A stretch of DNA of 64,000 nucleotides from Nocardioides pinisoli (GCF_024199985.1 NZ_JANARS010000014.1:18982-82981), one strand, 5' to 3'; positions 34,417 through 43,405 are shown, numbered from the stretch's first letter. A program made the numbers and translations. Notes: a model not told the origin generated them from the letters alone.

Positions 34417-35388
34417 TCAGAAGACCCGGGCGCCGGCGCCCCACGCGGCCAGCGTCGCCTCGGAGCTGTCGATGCGCCAGTCGGCCTCCTTGAGCAGGGA
34501 GAACCAGGTGACGCCCCGCACCTCGGGGTGGGCGTCGAGCCATGCCCACATGTCGGTGGTCCAGGCGGCCTTGTCGCCCCCCGCCCCCTCCGGGGCGGCC
34601 GTCTCGTCGACGTGCACCGGTCGGGCGGAGATAGCGTCGAGCTCGGCCACGCCCGGGCCGAAGACCTCGCCGAAGGACTGCCACGACGACCACGACTGCG
34701 TCGTGCCCCAGTTGTAGCCGTCGAGCCCGACGCGGTCGACGTAGGTGTCCCCGGGGTAGAGCGACGCCAGCGGCGTGGACCCCGGGTAGGGCACGTTGGC
34801 CGACCAGCTCCACGTCACGTTGTCCGCCTTCGCGCGACGGAACAGGCCCAAGACGTGGCGCCACGCGGCGGCGTGGTCGCCGGCGCCGTTGGAGTTGACC
34901 CCCTCGGCCCACGGGTACCAGTTGCCGTTCATCTCGTGGGCGAACCGGATGACGAGCGGGCGGCCCCACGCCTTGACCTGCGTGGCCCAGCGCTTGAGGT
35001 AGGCGTCGTGCCGGCCCGCCGCGATGCTGTTGAGCGTGTACGACGGCTGGTCGAGCCCGGCCTGCGGGTCCCACGGCTCCCAGGTGAGCAGCGGGACGGC
35101 GCCCGTCGAGGCGATGCGGGAGGCATCGGCCGCCGGGAAGTCACCGCCCATGGACCACGCGGCGTAGAAGGTCATCTGGTCGATGGTCGCGCCGGTGCGA
35201 TCGGCGATGGAGACGGCCTCGGAGAGGTCGGTCGGCGCACCGGCCACCGCGACGCCGACGACCCGCGCCGTCGGCGGGACGGGCGCGGGGGCAGGGCGCT
35301 CGGCCGTCGCGGGTGCACTCACGGCGACGGCGGCCGCGACGACGAGACCCAGGCATGCGACGACGGACCGCGGACGGGGGTGGGGCAC
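34417..35388 (-). CDS. secreted glycoside hydrolase family 26-like protein
   Basis: 323 residues. A signal peptide spans about 1-29 with cleavage near ATA-ER. The TIM barrel contains RFAHEMNGNWYPW with the acid/base Glu152 and the WSxNVPYPG-type strand; VHVDETAAPEG provides Glu262 in the nucleophile position. This matches GH26 beta-mannanases and related endoglycanases. Secreted and probably active on a plant or microbial polysaccharide. No sugar-binding module is attached. Convergent with the septum-family gene. Confidence 0.8.
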   Translation of the reverse strand: MPHPRPRSVVACLGLVVAAAVAVSAPATAERPAPAPVPPTARVVGVAVAGAPTDLSEAVSIADRTGATIDQMTFYAAWSMGGDFPAADASRIASTGAVPLLTWEPWDPQAGLDQPSYTLNSIAAGRHDAYLKRWATQVKAWGRPLVIRFAHEMNGNWYPWAEGVNSNGAGDHAAAWRHVLGLFRRAKADNVTWSWSANVPYPGSTPLASLYPGDTYVDRVGLDGYNWGTTQSWSSWQSFGEVFGPGVAELDAISARPVHVDETAAPEGAGGDKAAWTTDMWAWLDAHPEVRGVTWFSLLKEADWRIDSSEATLAAWGAGARVF

Positions 35389-35491
35389 GGTGCATCCTCC
35401 GAGACGACCTTGCGTGTTGCTCTCTCGTGGAGGAAGCGTAGGCGTGATGTGGCTCCTGCGTGGCGGAATCGCACTTTCCGCGGCGCCGTGC

Positions 35492-36547
35492 TCAGAACCC
35501 GAGCTTGCGCAGCTGGCGCGGGTCGCGCTGCCAGTCCTTCGCGATCTTGACCTGCAGGTCGAGGTAGACCGGGGTGCCCAGCAACGCCTCGATCTGCTTG
35601 CGGGCGGCCGTGCCGACCGAGCGCAGCCGCGAGCCCTTGTGGCCGATCATGATGCCCTTCTGGGAGTCGCGCTCGACGTAGAGGTTGGCGACGATGTCGA
35701 GCAGCGGCTTGTCGGCGGGTCGTCCCTCGCGCAGGCCCATCTCCTCGACCACGACCGCGATCGAGTGCGGCAGCTCGTCGCGCACGCCCTCGAGGGCGGC
35801 CTCGCGGATGAGGTCGGCGGCGAGCGCCTCCTCCGGCGCGTCGGTCAGGTCGCCGTCGGGGTAGAGCGGCGGCCCCTCGGGCAGCAGCCCGACGAGGAGG
35901 TCGGCCAGCAGCTGCACCTGGTCGCCGGAGACGGCGGACACGGGGACGATCTCGGCCCACTCGGTCGAGGTCTCGGCCCCGAGCGCGGCGATGTCCAGCA
36001 GGTGCTGGCCCAGCTGCTCGGGCGTGACCAGGTCGGTCTTGGTGGCGACCGCGATCCGCACGGTGCGGCGCACCTTGCCGAGCTCGGTCACGATGAACCG
36101 GTCGCCGGGACCGATCTTCTCGTTGGCCGGGAAGCACACGGCGACCACGTCGACCTCCGCCCACGTGGTGCGCACCAGGTCGTTGAGCCGCTCGCCCAGC
36201 AGGGTGCGCGGCCGGTGGAGCCCTGGGGTGTCGACCAGGATCAGCTGGGCGTCCTCGCGGTGCACGATGCCGCGCACCACGTTGCGGGTGGTCTGCGGCT
36301 TCGAGGACGTGATGACGATCTTCTGGCCCACGAGCGCGTTGGTCAGGGTCGACTTGCCGGCGTTGGGACGCCCGACGAACGAGGCGAACCCGCTGCGGTA
36401 GCCCTCCGGGGCCTCGTAGAAGGCGCCGGCCGGCGCGACGCCGGAGAGGTCGAACTCGTCGTCCAGCTCGTCGTCGTCCAGATCGAGGTCCTGGTCGTCG
36501 TCGACCTGCTCGAGGTCCTGGTCGTCGGTGCCGTTGTCGTCAGCCAT
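35492..36547 (-). CDS. era: GTPase Era with acidic N-terminal extension
   Basis: 351 residues against about 300 for most Era proteins. The extra about 45 N-terminal residues are almost all Asp/Glu (DDQDLEQVDDDQDLDLDDDE). G1 GRPNAGKST at 59-67, G3 DTPG at 106-109, G4 TKTD near 170, and a C-terminal KH domain with IMIGHKGSRLRSVG that binds the 3' end of 16S rRNA. Required for 30S subunit maturation. Its ATG overlaps the stop of the siderophore-interacting gene by 8 nt. Confidence 0.95.
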   Translation of the reverse strand: MADDNGTDDQDLEQVDDDQDLDLDDDELDDEFDLSGVAPAGAFYEAPEGYRSGFASFVGRPNAGKSTLTNALVGQKIVITSSKPQTTRNVVRGIVHREDAQLILVDTPGLHRPRTLLGERLNDLVRTTWAEVDVVAVCFPANEKIGPGDRFIVTELGKVRRTVRIAVATKTDLVTPEQLGQHLLDIAALGAETSTEWAEIVPVSAVSGDQVQLLADLLVGLLPEGPPLYPDGDLTDAPEEALAADLIREAALEGVRDELPHSIAVVVEEMGLREGRPADKPLLDIVANLYVERDSQKGIMIGHKGSRLRSVGTAARKQIEALLGTPVYLDLQVKIAKDWQRDPRQLRKLGF

Positions 36548-37349
36548 CGCTCGCCTCCCGCGCCTGCCCGGTCGTGCCGGGCTGCTCGCTCTGGGCGGCG
36601 TCGTAGTCGGCCCAGATCTGCTCGTCAGTCTTGCCTGCCGCCTTGCCGGCGCGCCAGATCGGACCGGGATCGACCGCCCGCGGCTGCCGGGCGGCGGTGG
36701 CGCGCCAGTAGCCCATCACGTCGTAGTGGCTGGTCGGCAGCCCGACCTCGCGCATCAGGTGCTTGCGGATCGCGCGCATCTGCGCGGACTCCCCCGCCAT
36801 CCAGAAGTAACCCTCTCCCTCGGGCCACTCAATGCCCTCGACCACGGCGGCCAGCGCGCTCTGCCCGGGCGCGGGCGGGGCCAGCCAGGTCACGTCGACG
36901 TCGGCCGGCAGGTAGCCGGTGAGGTCGTCGGGCACCTCGGCCAGGACGCGGGTCGGCAGGTCGGGGCGGGTCTCGGCGATGCGGGCCATGGCCGGCATGG
37001 CCGTGAGGTCCCCGACGAGCAGCAGCCACTGGGCTCCGGCCGGTGGCGCGAACGACGCCTTGGGCTCGGTGATCGTGACGGTGTCGCCAAGGCAGTCTCG
37101 CGTCGCCCACTCGGTGACCAGGCCGACGTCGTGGACGACGACGTCGAGGGTCAGCTCACCGCGCTCGAAGGAGCGCACGGTGTAGTAGCGGCTCTGGAAC
37201 TGCGAGGGCACGACCAGACCGACCCACTCGTCGGGGACGCCGGTCGAGGTGAAGCCGTCGAGGTCGTCGAGCACGAGCCGGACGAGGTGGTCCGACAGCG
37301 GTTCGCGGCGACGGACGGTCGCCTGGAACTGGGCTGCGCGGGTGCTCAC
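36540..37349 (-). CDS. siderophore-interacting protein (FAD-dependent ferric reductase type)
   Basis: 269 residues. The ferredoxin-NADP reductase-like FAD-binding domain shows RYYTVRSFERGELT (about 53-67), and the NAD(P)H-binding C-terminal domain shows LLLVGDLTAMPAMARI and WMAGESAQMRAIRKHL, the SIP family signature. Releases iron from ferric siderophores in the cytoplasm in known members. Overlaps era by 8 nt and follows tmsB by 20 nt, so the transcript is tmsA-tmsB-SIP-era. Confidence 0.9.
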   Translation of the reverse strand: MSTRAAQFQATVRRREPLSDHLVRLVLDDLDGFTSTGVPDEWVGLVVPSQFQSRYYTVRSFERGELTLDVVVHDVGLVTEWATRDCLGDTVTITEPKASFAPPAGAQWLLLVGDLTAMPAMARIAETRPDLPTRVLAEVPDDLTGYLPADVDVTWLAPPAPGQSALAAVVEGIEWPEGEGYFWMAGESAQMRAIRKHLMREVGLPTSHYDVMGYWRATAARQPRAVDPGPIWRAGKAAGKTDEQIWADYDAAQSEQPGTTGQAREASDG

Positions 37350-37369
37350 CCGACGAGGTTATCGGTGGC

Positions 37370-38674
37370 TCACCAGTCGGGGCGCATCGGGAAGTCGGAG
37401 CGGCCGTCGTCGTGGTTGCGGGTCGCGAGCACCTGGTGCAGCTCGACCTCACCACGCTCGAAGCCGACGCGGGACCCGGCGAGGTAGAGGCCCCACACCC
37501 GGGCCGTCCCCTCGCCGACCTCGGCCACGCACTCGTCCCAGTGCTCGACGAGGTTGCGGTTCCAGTCGCGCAGCGTGGCGGCGTAGTGCAGGCGCAGGTT
37601 CTCGCTGTGCTGCACCTCGAGGTCCTGGTCCTGCGCAGCGCCGATGATCGTGCCCGAGCCGATGAGCTCGCCGTCGGGGAAGACGTAGCGGTCGATGAAG
37701 TGGCCGGTCTCCTGCCGCCGGTTGTGCCGGCGGGTGATGGAGTGGTTGAGCAGCCGGCCACCGGGCTTGAGCCGGTCGCGGAGGTGCCGGAAGTAGGCGG
37801 GGTAGTTGCGCACGCCGATGTGCTCGGTGAGCCCGATCGAGCTGACCGCGTCGAAGCCCGACTCGACGACGTCGCGGTAGTCCATGTGGCGCACCTCGGC
37901 GAGGTCGCCGAGGCCCTCGCGGTCGATGGCCTCCTTGGCCCACTGGGCCTGCTCGAGGGACAGCGTCACGCCCAGCGCGCGTACGCCGTGCTCGCGGGCG
38001 GCGTGGCGCACCATGGTCCCCCAGCCGCAGCCGACGTCGAGCAGGCGCTGGCCGGGCTGCAGGGCGAGCTTGCGGCAGACCAGGTCGAACTTCGCGGTCT
38101 GCGCCTCCTCCAGGGTGGCGTCGGGCGACTCGTAGAGCGCGCAGGTGTAGGCCATCGACGGTCCGAGCACCATCTCGTAGAACCGGTTGGAGACGTCGTA
38201 GTGGTGGGAGATCACCTCGGCGTCGCGGGTCATCGAGTGGCGCAGCCCCTCGACCGCGCGCCGCCAGCGGGGCAGGTGCTCCTGCGGTGGCGGGGCGGGC
38301 GGCCGCAGGTGGGAGAGGCCGAGGCTGCGGGCGATGTGCACCGCCTCAGACGGCGTCGGCACCCGGAACCTGGTGTGGTCCTTGAGCAGCACGAGCGCGT
38401 CGTAGGGGTCGCCGGGGTGGACCCCCGACAGGTCGAGGTCGCCGCTGACGTAGGCGCGCACCATGCCGAGGTCGCCGGGCGCCGTCATCAGGTAGGCGAG
38501 GCCGCGCTCGGAGCGCAGGTGCAGCCCGACGTCGGCGTCCTCGGGGCCGGCGCTGCTGCCGTCGTAGGCCGTGAAGTGCAGGGGCACACCGCCCCTCACC
38601 AGGGAGTCCATCGCCTCGCCGATGCTCAGGCGTGCCGGTGCGCGCCGCGAGCCGGGGTCCGTACGGAGGGTCAT
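37370..38674 (-). CDS. tmsB: fatty-acid C10 methyltransferase, TmsB/UfaA1-like (CFA-synthase family)
   Basis: 434 residues from the ATG at 38674. The cyclopropane-fatty-acid-synthase family fold is evident: HHYDVSNRFYEMVLGP (about 157-172), SAM motif LLDVGCGWGT (211-220), and MDYRDV with the later IGVRNYPAYFRHL loop. An N-terminal sterol-carrier-like region (about 20-120) precedes it, as in full-length members. Overlaps the FAD-oxidoreductase gene by 4 nt. In actinobacteria this pair makes 10-methyl-branched fatty acids: TmsB adds a methylene to oleoyl chains and TmsA reduces it. Assigned by pairing and architecture. Confidence 0.75.
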   Translation of the reverse strand: MTLRTDPGSRRAPARLSIGEAMDSLVRGGVPLHFTAYDGSSAGPEDADVGLHLRSERGLAYLMTAPGDLGMVRAYVSGDLDLSGVHPGDPYDALVLLKDHTRFRVPTPSEAVHIARSLGLSHLRPPAPPPQEHLPRWRRAVEGLRHSMTRDAEVISHHYDVSNRFYEMVLGPSMAYTCALYESPDATLEEAQTAKFDLVCRKLALQPGQRLLDVGCGWGTMVRHAAREHGVRALGVTLSLEQAQWAKEAIDREGLGDLAEVRHMDYRDVVESGFDAVSSIGLTEHIGVRNYPAYFRHLRDRLKPGGRLLNHSITRRHNRRQETGHFIDRYVFPDGELIGSGTIIGAAQDQDLEVQHSENLRLHYAATLRDWNRNLVEHWDECVAEVGEGTARVWGLYLAGSRVGFERGEVELHQVLATRNHDDGRSDFPMRPDW

Positions 38675-40044
38675 CGTCGTTGCACCACCTTGTCGTAGAG
38701 GGACGTGAGTCGGTCGTCGGGATCGTGGGCGGCCTTGACGGCGGCGAGGTGCTCGCCGCCGTAGAGGTGGTCGAACGCCTCCGGCTCGTAGAAGGCCTCG
38801 GAGTAGAGGCTCTTGTGGCCGCCGAGCTCGGACACCTTGGCCTCGATGGCGCGGTTGCGGGGCGACGTGGGAGCGTCGGGGCCGACGTTGACGATGCCCC
38901 AGAAGCCGACGTTGACGTAGGTCGTCGCGGCGCTGAGGGGGTAGCCGGGCCACGGCCGGTCGCCCGGGCCGTCCCCCGACCGGCGCAGCCGCAGCGGGCA
39001 CAGCCACACCGGGCGCATGCCCACCTCGCGGTCGAACCAGGACAGGAACTCGGCGAGCCGGTCGACCGGCACCTCGACGTCCTGCACGACGCGCTCGCCC
39101 TGGGGGCGGCCGGCGCGACGGTCGAGCCGGTCGGCGACGCCGAGCCGCCGGTCGAGGGCGACCAGCTTCCAGTAGACGTCGGACCGGCGGAGCCGTCTCG
39201 GCCAGATCCGCCGCACGAGCGGGTGCTGGGCGCCGAAGGCCCGCGAGCACCAGAACCAGTCGGTGTCCCAGCGCCAGAGGTAGTCGTGCATCGTGAGCCG
39301 GTCGGTGCCCCGCTGCTGGAGCGAGCGGTAGAAGACCTGCTGACCGGTGTAGTCACTGGTCGGGCCCGGCTCGTCGGTCCAGCGCGCGAGCGTGAGGTAG
39401 AGCTCGTCGGGGGCGAACACGACCCCGTCGACCGCGTCGACCCGCTCCCCCGCCCACGCGTGCTCCTCGACCACCCGCGCGACGGCGTCCGCGAGGGCGC
39501 CGGCGTCGTCGAAGCGGACGTGCCGGAGGGCGACGTAGGACGGGACCGGCTCGAGCTCGATGCGCAGCCGGGTCGCGTAGCCGAGGGAGCCGTAGGAGTT
39601 GGGGAAGGCGTCGAACAGCTCGTCGCCCGGCTTGGTCGTGACGACCTCGCCGGCGCCGGTGAGCACGTCCATCTCGAGGACCGACTCGTGTGGCAGGCCG
39701 TTGCGGAAGCTCGTCGACTCGATGCCGAGGCCGCTGACGGCACCGCCCAGCGTGATCGTCCGCAGCTGCGGCACGACCAGCGGGATCCGGCCGTGGGCGA
39801 GCGTCACGTCGACGAGGTGCTCGTAGGTGCACATCCCCTGCACCTCGGCCACGTCCCCGTCGACCTCGATGACACCGCTGAGCCCGGAGACGTCGAGCCC
39901 GGCCCCGGGCGTGGAGCGGCCGCGGAAGAGGTTGCTGGTGCGCTTGGCCAGCCGCACGGGAGCACCGTCGGGCAGGGCGGCGTAGGACTCCCTGAGCCTG
40001 GCCTCCCCGTGAGCGTGCTGCTCGCGACCGACAGTCGTTCGCAC
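38671..40044 (-). CDS. tmsA: FAD-binding oxidoreductase, TmsA-like 10-methylene reductase
   Basis: 457 residues from a GTG. A PCMH-type FAD domain (about 20-210) contains GMCTYEHLVDVTLAHGRIP and TLGGAVSGLGIESTSF, the phosphate-binding region, with no His for covalent flavin. The C-terminal domain resembles the DWARF1/Delta24-sterol-reductase type. As the first gene of the tmsA-tmsB pair it would use NADPH to saturate the methylene intermediate, giving tuberculostearic-type acids. The pair, not either gene alone, supports this. No third gene of the tmsC type is visible next to them. Confidence 0.75.
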   Translation of the reverse strand: MRTTVGREQHAHGEARLRESYAALPDGAPVRLAKRTSNLFRGRSTPGAGLDVSGLSGVIEVDGDVAEVQGMCTYEHLVDVTLAHGRIPLVVPQLRTITLGGAVSGLGIESTSFRNGLPHESVLEMDVLTGAGEVVTTKPGDELFDAFPNSYGSLGYATRLRIELEPVPSYVALRHVRFDDAGALADAVARVVEEHAWAGERVDAVDGVVFAPDELYLTLARWTDEPGPTSDYTGQQVFYRSLQQRGTDRLTMHDYLWRWDTDWFWCSRAFGAQHPLVRRIWPRRLRRSDVYWKLVALDRRLGVADRLDRRAGRPQGERVVQDVEVPVDRLAEFLSWFDREVGMRPVWLCPLRLRRSGDGPGDRPWPGYPLSAATTYVNVGFWGIVNVGPDAPTSPRNRAIEAKVSELGGHKSLYSEAFYEPEAFDHLYGGEHLAAVKAAHDPDDRLTSLYDKVVQRR

Positions 40045-40114
40045 CCCTCCACGCTAGCGACCCTCTTCCGTGCGCGCGAGCAGGAATTCGTCGGAGCGCA
40101 GCCGGGCCGGACGC

Positions 40115-40459
40115 TCAGGTGGTGGTCGAGCGGCCGATCGTGCCGCGCTGGTCGCCGACGTGCACCGGCACCCCGGCCCCGGCGAAGTCGCGCACCGCGT
40201 CGAGGACGGGCTCCGCGTCGGTGAGCACGACCGCGGCCTCGAGGCCTGCCGAGCCGGACGAGACCGCCATCGCCACGCACACCTCCAGCGCGGACAGCTC
40301 GAGGTGCGCCAGGCGTACGCTCGCCGCGGCGTAGGTGCGTCCGTCGAGGTCGCGCACGGCGGCGCCCTCGTCGGCGCGGGCACGGGCGCGGGTGGCGCGT
40401 GCAAGGGTCACCAGCTTGGCGTCCTCCGTGCTCAGGCCCGCGGACAGGTCGTCACTCAT
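40115..40459 (-). CDS. cytidine-deaminase-like protein lacking zinc ligands
   Basis: 114 residues. The overall fold follows a short cytidine deaminase, but the catalytic H/C-A-E motif reads AHLELSALEVC and the PCxxC ligands are absent. It is therefore probably not a zinc-dependent deaminase. A protein in the same place between era and the CNNM-type gene exists in mycobacteria as a conserved hypothetical. Possibly structural or regulatory. ATG start; it follows the CNNM gene by 21 nt. Confidence 0.7.
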   Translation of the reverse strand: MSDDLSAGLSTEDAKLVTLARATRARARADEGAAVRDLDGRTYAAASVRLAHLELSALEVCVAMAVSSGSAGLEAAVVLTDAEPVLDAVRDFAGAGVPVHVGDQRGTIGRSTTT

Positions 40460-40480
40460 GCGAGCACCCTAGTGAGCGGG

Positions 40481-41797
40481 TCAGCGACCGTTGGAGCCGA
40501 CCGGTGCGTCGTCGTCGGCGCCGTCGCCGTCCGCGGCGAGCACCGTCACCAGGATGGTCTCGATCTTGTTGCGGCGCCCGGTGGCGCGCTCGGCCTCGAG
40601 GCGCAGGCCGTGGCACTCCACCACCGACCCGGGGAGCGGGACCTTGCCGAGGTGCTTGGCCATCAGCCCGCCGACGCTGTCGACGTCGTCGTCCTCCACG
40701 TCGAAGCCGACCAGCTCGTCGAGGTCGTCGACCGGGTAGCGCGAGGACACCCGGATGGCGCCCCCGTCGAGGTGCTCGACCTCGACCTCCTCGGCGTCGT
40801 ACTCGTCGGTGATCTCGCCGACGATCTCCTCCAGGACGTCCTCGATGGTGACCAGGCCGGCGGTGCCGCCGTACTCGTCGACCACCACCGCGATGTGCTG
40901 GCGTCGGGCCTGCAGCTCGGTGAGCAGGGCGTCGACCGGCTTGGAGTCGGGGACGTAGTGGACCGGCCGCATCACCTCGTCGACGCGCTGGGTGAGCTCG
41001 ACGTCGGGGGCCTCGAAGTCGCGGCGCACGATGTCCTTGAGGTAGGCCATGCCGACGATGTCGTCGAGGTTCTCGCCGATCACCGGGATGCGGGAGTAGC
41101 CGCTGCGGAGGAACAGCGACATGGTCTGGCGCAGGTTCTTGTGGCGCTCGACGTAGACGACGTCGGGGCGCGGCACCATCACCTCGCGCGTGATCGTGTC
41201 GCCGAGCTCGAAGACCGAGTGGATCATCCGGCGCTCGCCGGACTCGATGATCGCGCCGGCCTCGGCCAGGTCGACGAGCTCGCGCAGCTCGGTCTCGGTC
41301 GAGAACGGTCCCTCGCTGAAGCCCTTGCCGGGCGTGATCGCGTTGCCGAGCAGGATGAGCAGCGCCGGGATGGGGCCGAGGACGGTCGTGACGAGCGAGA
41401 TCGGGCCGGCCGACGCCAGCGCCACGCGTACGTCGTGCTGGCGGCCGATGGTGCGCGGCGCGACGCCGATCACGACGAAGGACACGACGAGCATCACGCC
41501 GATGGTGGTGAGGAACGTCGGCACCGGCGAGCCCTGGTAGGCGTCGCGCGCCCACGTGGCGACCAGCACGATGGCGCTGATCTCGCACAGCAGGCGCATC
41601 AGGAGCGCGGTGTTGAGGTAGCGCGCGGGGTCGTCGAGCAGCTTGACCAGCCGCGCCGCGCCCGGTCGGCCCTCGGCCTTCAGCTCCTCCGCGCGGGCGC
41701 GCGAGAAGCCACCCAGGGCGGCGTCGGCGGCGGAGAAGAGGCCGGCGAGGACGACCAGCAGTGCGGCGGAGCCGAGCTGCCAGATGTCGGCGGTCAT
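40481..41797 (-). CDS. hemolysin/CNNM family protein with CBS pair (CorC/HlyC type)
   Basis: 438 residues. An N-terminal CNNM transmembrane domain of about four helices (AALLVVLAGLFSAADAALGG at the start) is followed by two CBS domains (MVPRPDVVYVERHKNL...SRIPVIGENLDDIVGMAYLKDI and HYVPDSKPVDALLTEL...HIAVVVDEYGGTAGLVTIED) and a CorC_HlyC-type C-terminal domain near VSSRYPVDDLDELVGF. Such proteins are linked to magnesium export or resistance. Start 1 nt from the ybeY stop, so same operon. Confidence 0.9.
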   Translation of the reverse strand: MTADIWQLGSAALLVVLAGLFSAADAALGGFSRARAEELKAEGRPGAARLVKLLDDPARYLNTALLMRLLCEISAIVLVATWARDAYQGSPVPTFLTTIGVMLVVSFVVIGVAPRTIGRQHDVRVALASAGPISLVTTVLGPIPALLILLGNAITPGKGFSEGPFSTETELRELVDLAEAGAIIESGERRMIHSVFELGDTITREVMVPRPDVVYVERHKNLRQTMSLFLRSGYSRIPVIGENLDDIVGMAYLKDIVRRDFEAPDVELTQRVDEVMRPVHYVPDSKPVDALLTELQARRQHIAVVVDEYGGTAGLVTIEDVLEEIVGEITDEYDAEEVEVEHLDGGAIRVSSRYPVDDLDELVGFDVEDDDVDSVGGLMAKHLGKVPLPGSVVECHGLRLEAERATGRRNKIETILVTVLAADGDGADDDAPVGSNGR

Positions 41798-41798
41798 G

Positions 41799-42260
41799 TC
41801 AGCCGGGCTCGCCGTCGGCGCGCCACTTGTCGAGCAGCTCGCCCTGCAGGCCGAACATCACGGCGTGCTCCTCGGGCTCGGCGTGGTCGTAGCCGAGGAG
41901 GTGGAGGATGCCGTGGACGGTCAGCAGGTCGATCTCGGCCTCGCGGCCGTGCCCGGCCTCCACGCCCTGCCGCTCGGCGACCGAGGGGGCCAGCACGAGG
42001 TCACCGAGGACGCCCTCCTCGGGCTCCTCGTTGACCTTGCCGGGTCGCAGCTCGTCCATCGGGAAGGCGAGCACGTCGGTCGGCCCCTCCTTCTCCATCC
42101 ACTGGCCGTTGAGCTCGGCGATCGTGTCCTCGTCGACGGCCTTGATGCACAGCTCGGCCTGCGGGTGGACGCGCATCTGCTCCATCACGAAGCGCGCCAG
42201 CCGGGAGAGGCGGCGTACGTCGAGCTCGAGGCCCGACTCGTTGAGGACCTCGATGCTCAC
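41799..42260 (-). CDS. ybeY: endoribonuclease YbeY
   Basis: 153 residues. The zinc motif H-x3-H-x5-H is intact (HGILHLLGYDH, His116, His120, His126). N-terminal elements (LNGQWMEKEGPTDVLAFPMDE) are typical. Works in 16S rRNA 3'-end maturation and ribosome quality control, consistent with placement between phoH and the era block. Overlaps phoH by 4 nt. Confidence 0.95.
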   Translation of the reverse strand: MSIEVLNESGLELDVRRLSRLARFVMEQMRVHPQAELCIKAVDEDTIAELNGQWMEKEGPTDVLAFPMDELRPGKVNEEPEEGVLGDLVLAPSVAERQGVEAGHGREAEIDLLTVHGILHLLGYDHAEPEEHAVMFGLQGELLDKWRADGEPG

Positions 42261-43309
42261 CGCGGGCTCCTGGGGCCGGTCTTGGGGCCGGTCTTGGGGC
42301 CGGTCTTGGGGCGGGCGGCCTCGCGCTCGGCGTCGAAGACGTCGTAGGCCTCGACGATGCGACCCACGAGGCGGTGCCGGACGACGTCGGTGCCGCTGAG
42401 CCGGCAGAACGTGATGTCGTCGACGCCGTCCAGGATGCCCTCGACGACCCGCAGGCCCGACTGCGTGCCGGACGGCAGGTCGACCTGGGTGGTGTCACCG
42501 GTGACGACGATCCGCGAGCCGAAGCCGAGACGCGTGAGGAACATCTTCATCTGCTCCGGCGTCGTGTTCTGCGCCTCGTCGAGGATGATGAAGGAGTCGT
42601 TGAGCGAGCGGCCGCGCAGGAACGCCAGCGGGGCGACCTCGATCGTGCCGGCGGCCAGGAGCTTGGGGATCGTCTCGGGGTCGACCATGTCGTGCAGCGC
42701 GTCGTAGAGCGGGCGCAGGTAGGGGTCGATCTTCTCGCTCAGCGTGCCGGGCAGGTAGCCGAGCCGCTCCCCCGCCTCGACCGCCGGGCGGCTGAGGATG
42801 ATCCGGTTGACCTCCTTGGCCTGCAGGGCCTGCACGGCCTTGGCCATCGCGAGGTAGGTCTTGCCGGTGCCGGCCGGGCCGATGCCGAAGGTGATCGTGC
42901 TCTTGTCGATCGACTCGACGTAGCGCTTCTGGTTGAGCGTCTTGGGGCGGATCGTGCGGCCGCGGTTGGACAGGATGTTGAGGCTCAGCACGTCGGCCGG
43001 GCGCTCCTGCGTCTCGGTGCGCAGCATCTGGATGATCCGCTCGACCGTCTCGCCGGTGACGCCCTGGCCGGTGCGCACCAGCGTCACAACCTCGTCGAGG
43101 AGCCGCTCGGCCATGGCCACCTCGGCGGACTCGCCGGACAGGGTGATGCGGTTGCCGCGGACGTGGACGCTGGCGTCGAAGGCCCGCTCGATCAACCGGA
43201 GGTGCTCGTCGCCGGGGCCCAGGACCGAGACCATGTCGATGCTGTTGGGGACGACCACGGTGTGGGTCGGCCGCTCCTGAGGGGTGCCTGGCTGGTTCGT
43301 CGCAGTCAT
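42257..43309 (-). CDS. phoH: PhoH family ATPase
   Basis: 350 residues from the ATG at 43309. An N-terminal KH-like region precedes the ATPase with Walker A GPAGTGKTYLA and Walker B SFIILDEAQN. PhoH-type proteins are RNA-linked ATPases; the conserved phoH-ybeY pair points to rRNA work. The C-terminus carries a PKTG tandem repeat from a 12-bp DNA repeat. First gene of a translation-coupled block with ybeY and the CNNM protein. Confidence 0.93.
   Translation of the reverse strand: MTATNQPGTPQERPTHTVVVPNSIDMVSVLGPGDEHLRLIERAFDASVHVRGNRITLSGESAEVAMAERLLDEVVTLVRTGQGVTGETVERIIQMLRTETQERPADVLSLNILSNRGRTIRPKTLNQKRYVESIDKSTITFGIGPAGTGKTYLAMAKAVQALQAKEVNRIILSRPAVEAGERLGYLPGTLSEKIDPYLRPLYDALHDMVDPETIPKLLAAGTIEVAPLAFLRGRSLNDSFIILDEAQNTTPEQMKMFLTRLGFGSRIVVTGDTTQVDLPSGTQSGLRVVEGILDGVDDITFCRLSGTDVVRHRLVGRIVEAYDVFDAEREAARPKTGPKTGPKTGPRSPR
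42271..42312. repeat. 12-bp tandem repeat in the 3' end of phoH
   Basis: TGGGGCCGGTCT occurs three times head to tail and is followed by a partial fourth copy (TGGGGC). In the gene's reading frame it encodes PKTG repeats at the C-terminus. Length variation here would change only the tail of PhoH, so a slippage site is plausible. Confidence 0.9.
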
Positions 43310-43405
43310 GGATGCCCGTGTGGGCGGCCTTCCGGGTCGGTGGCAGAGCCCCACCATGCTACCGAGCGGGCCACGCGCCGCCCACCTGACAGAGGGTGAG
43401 CGTCG

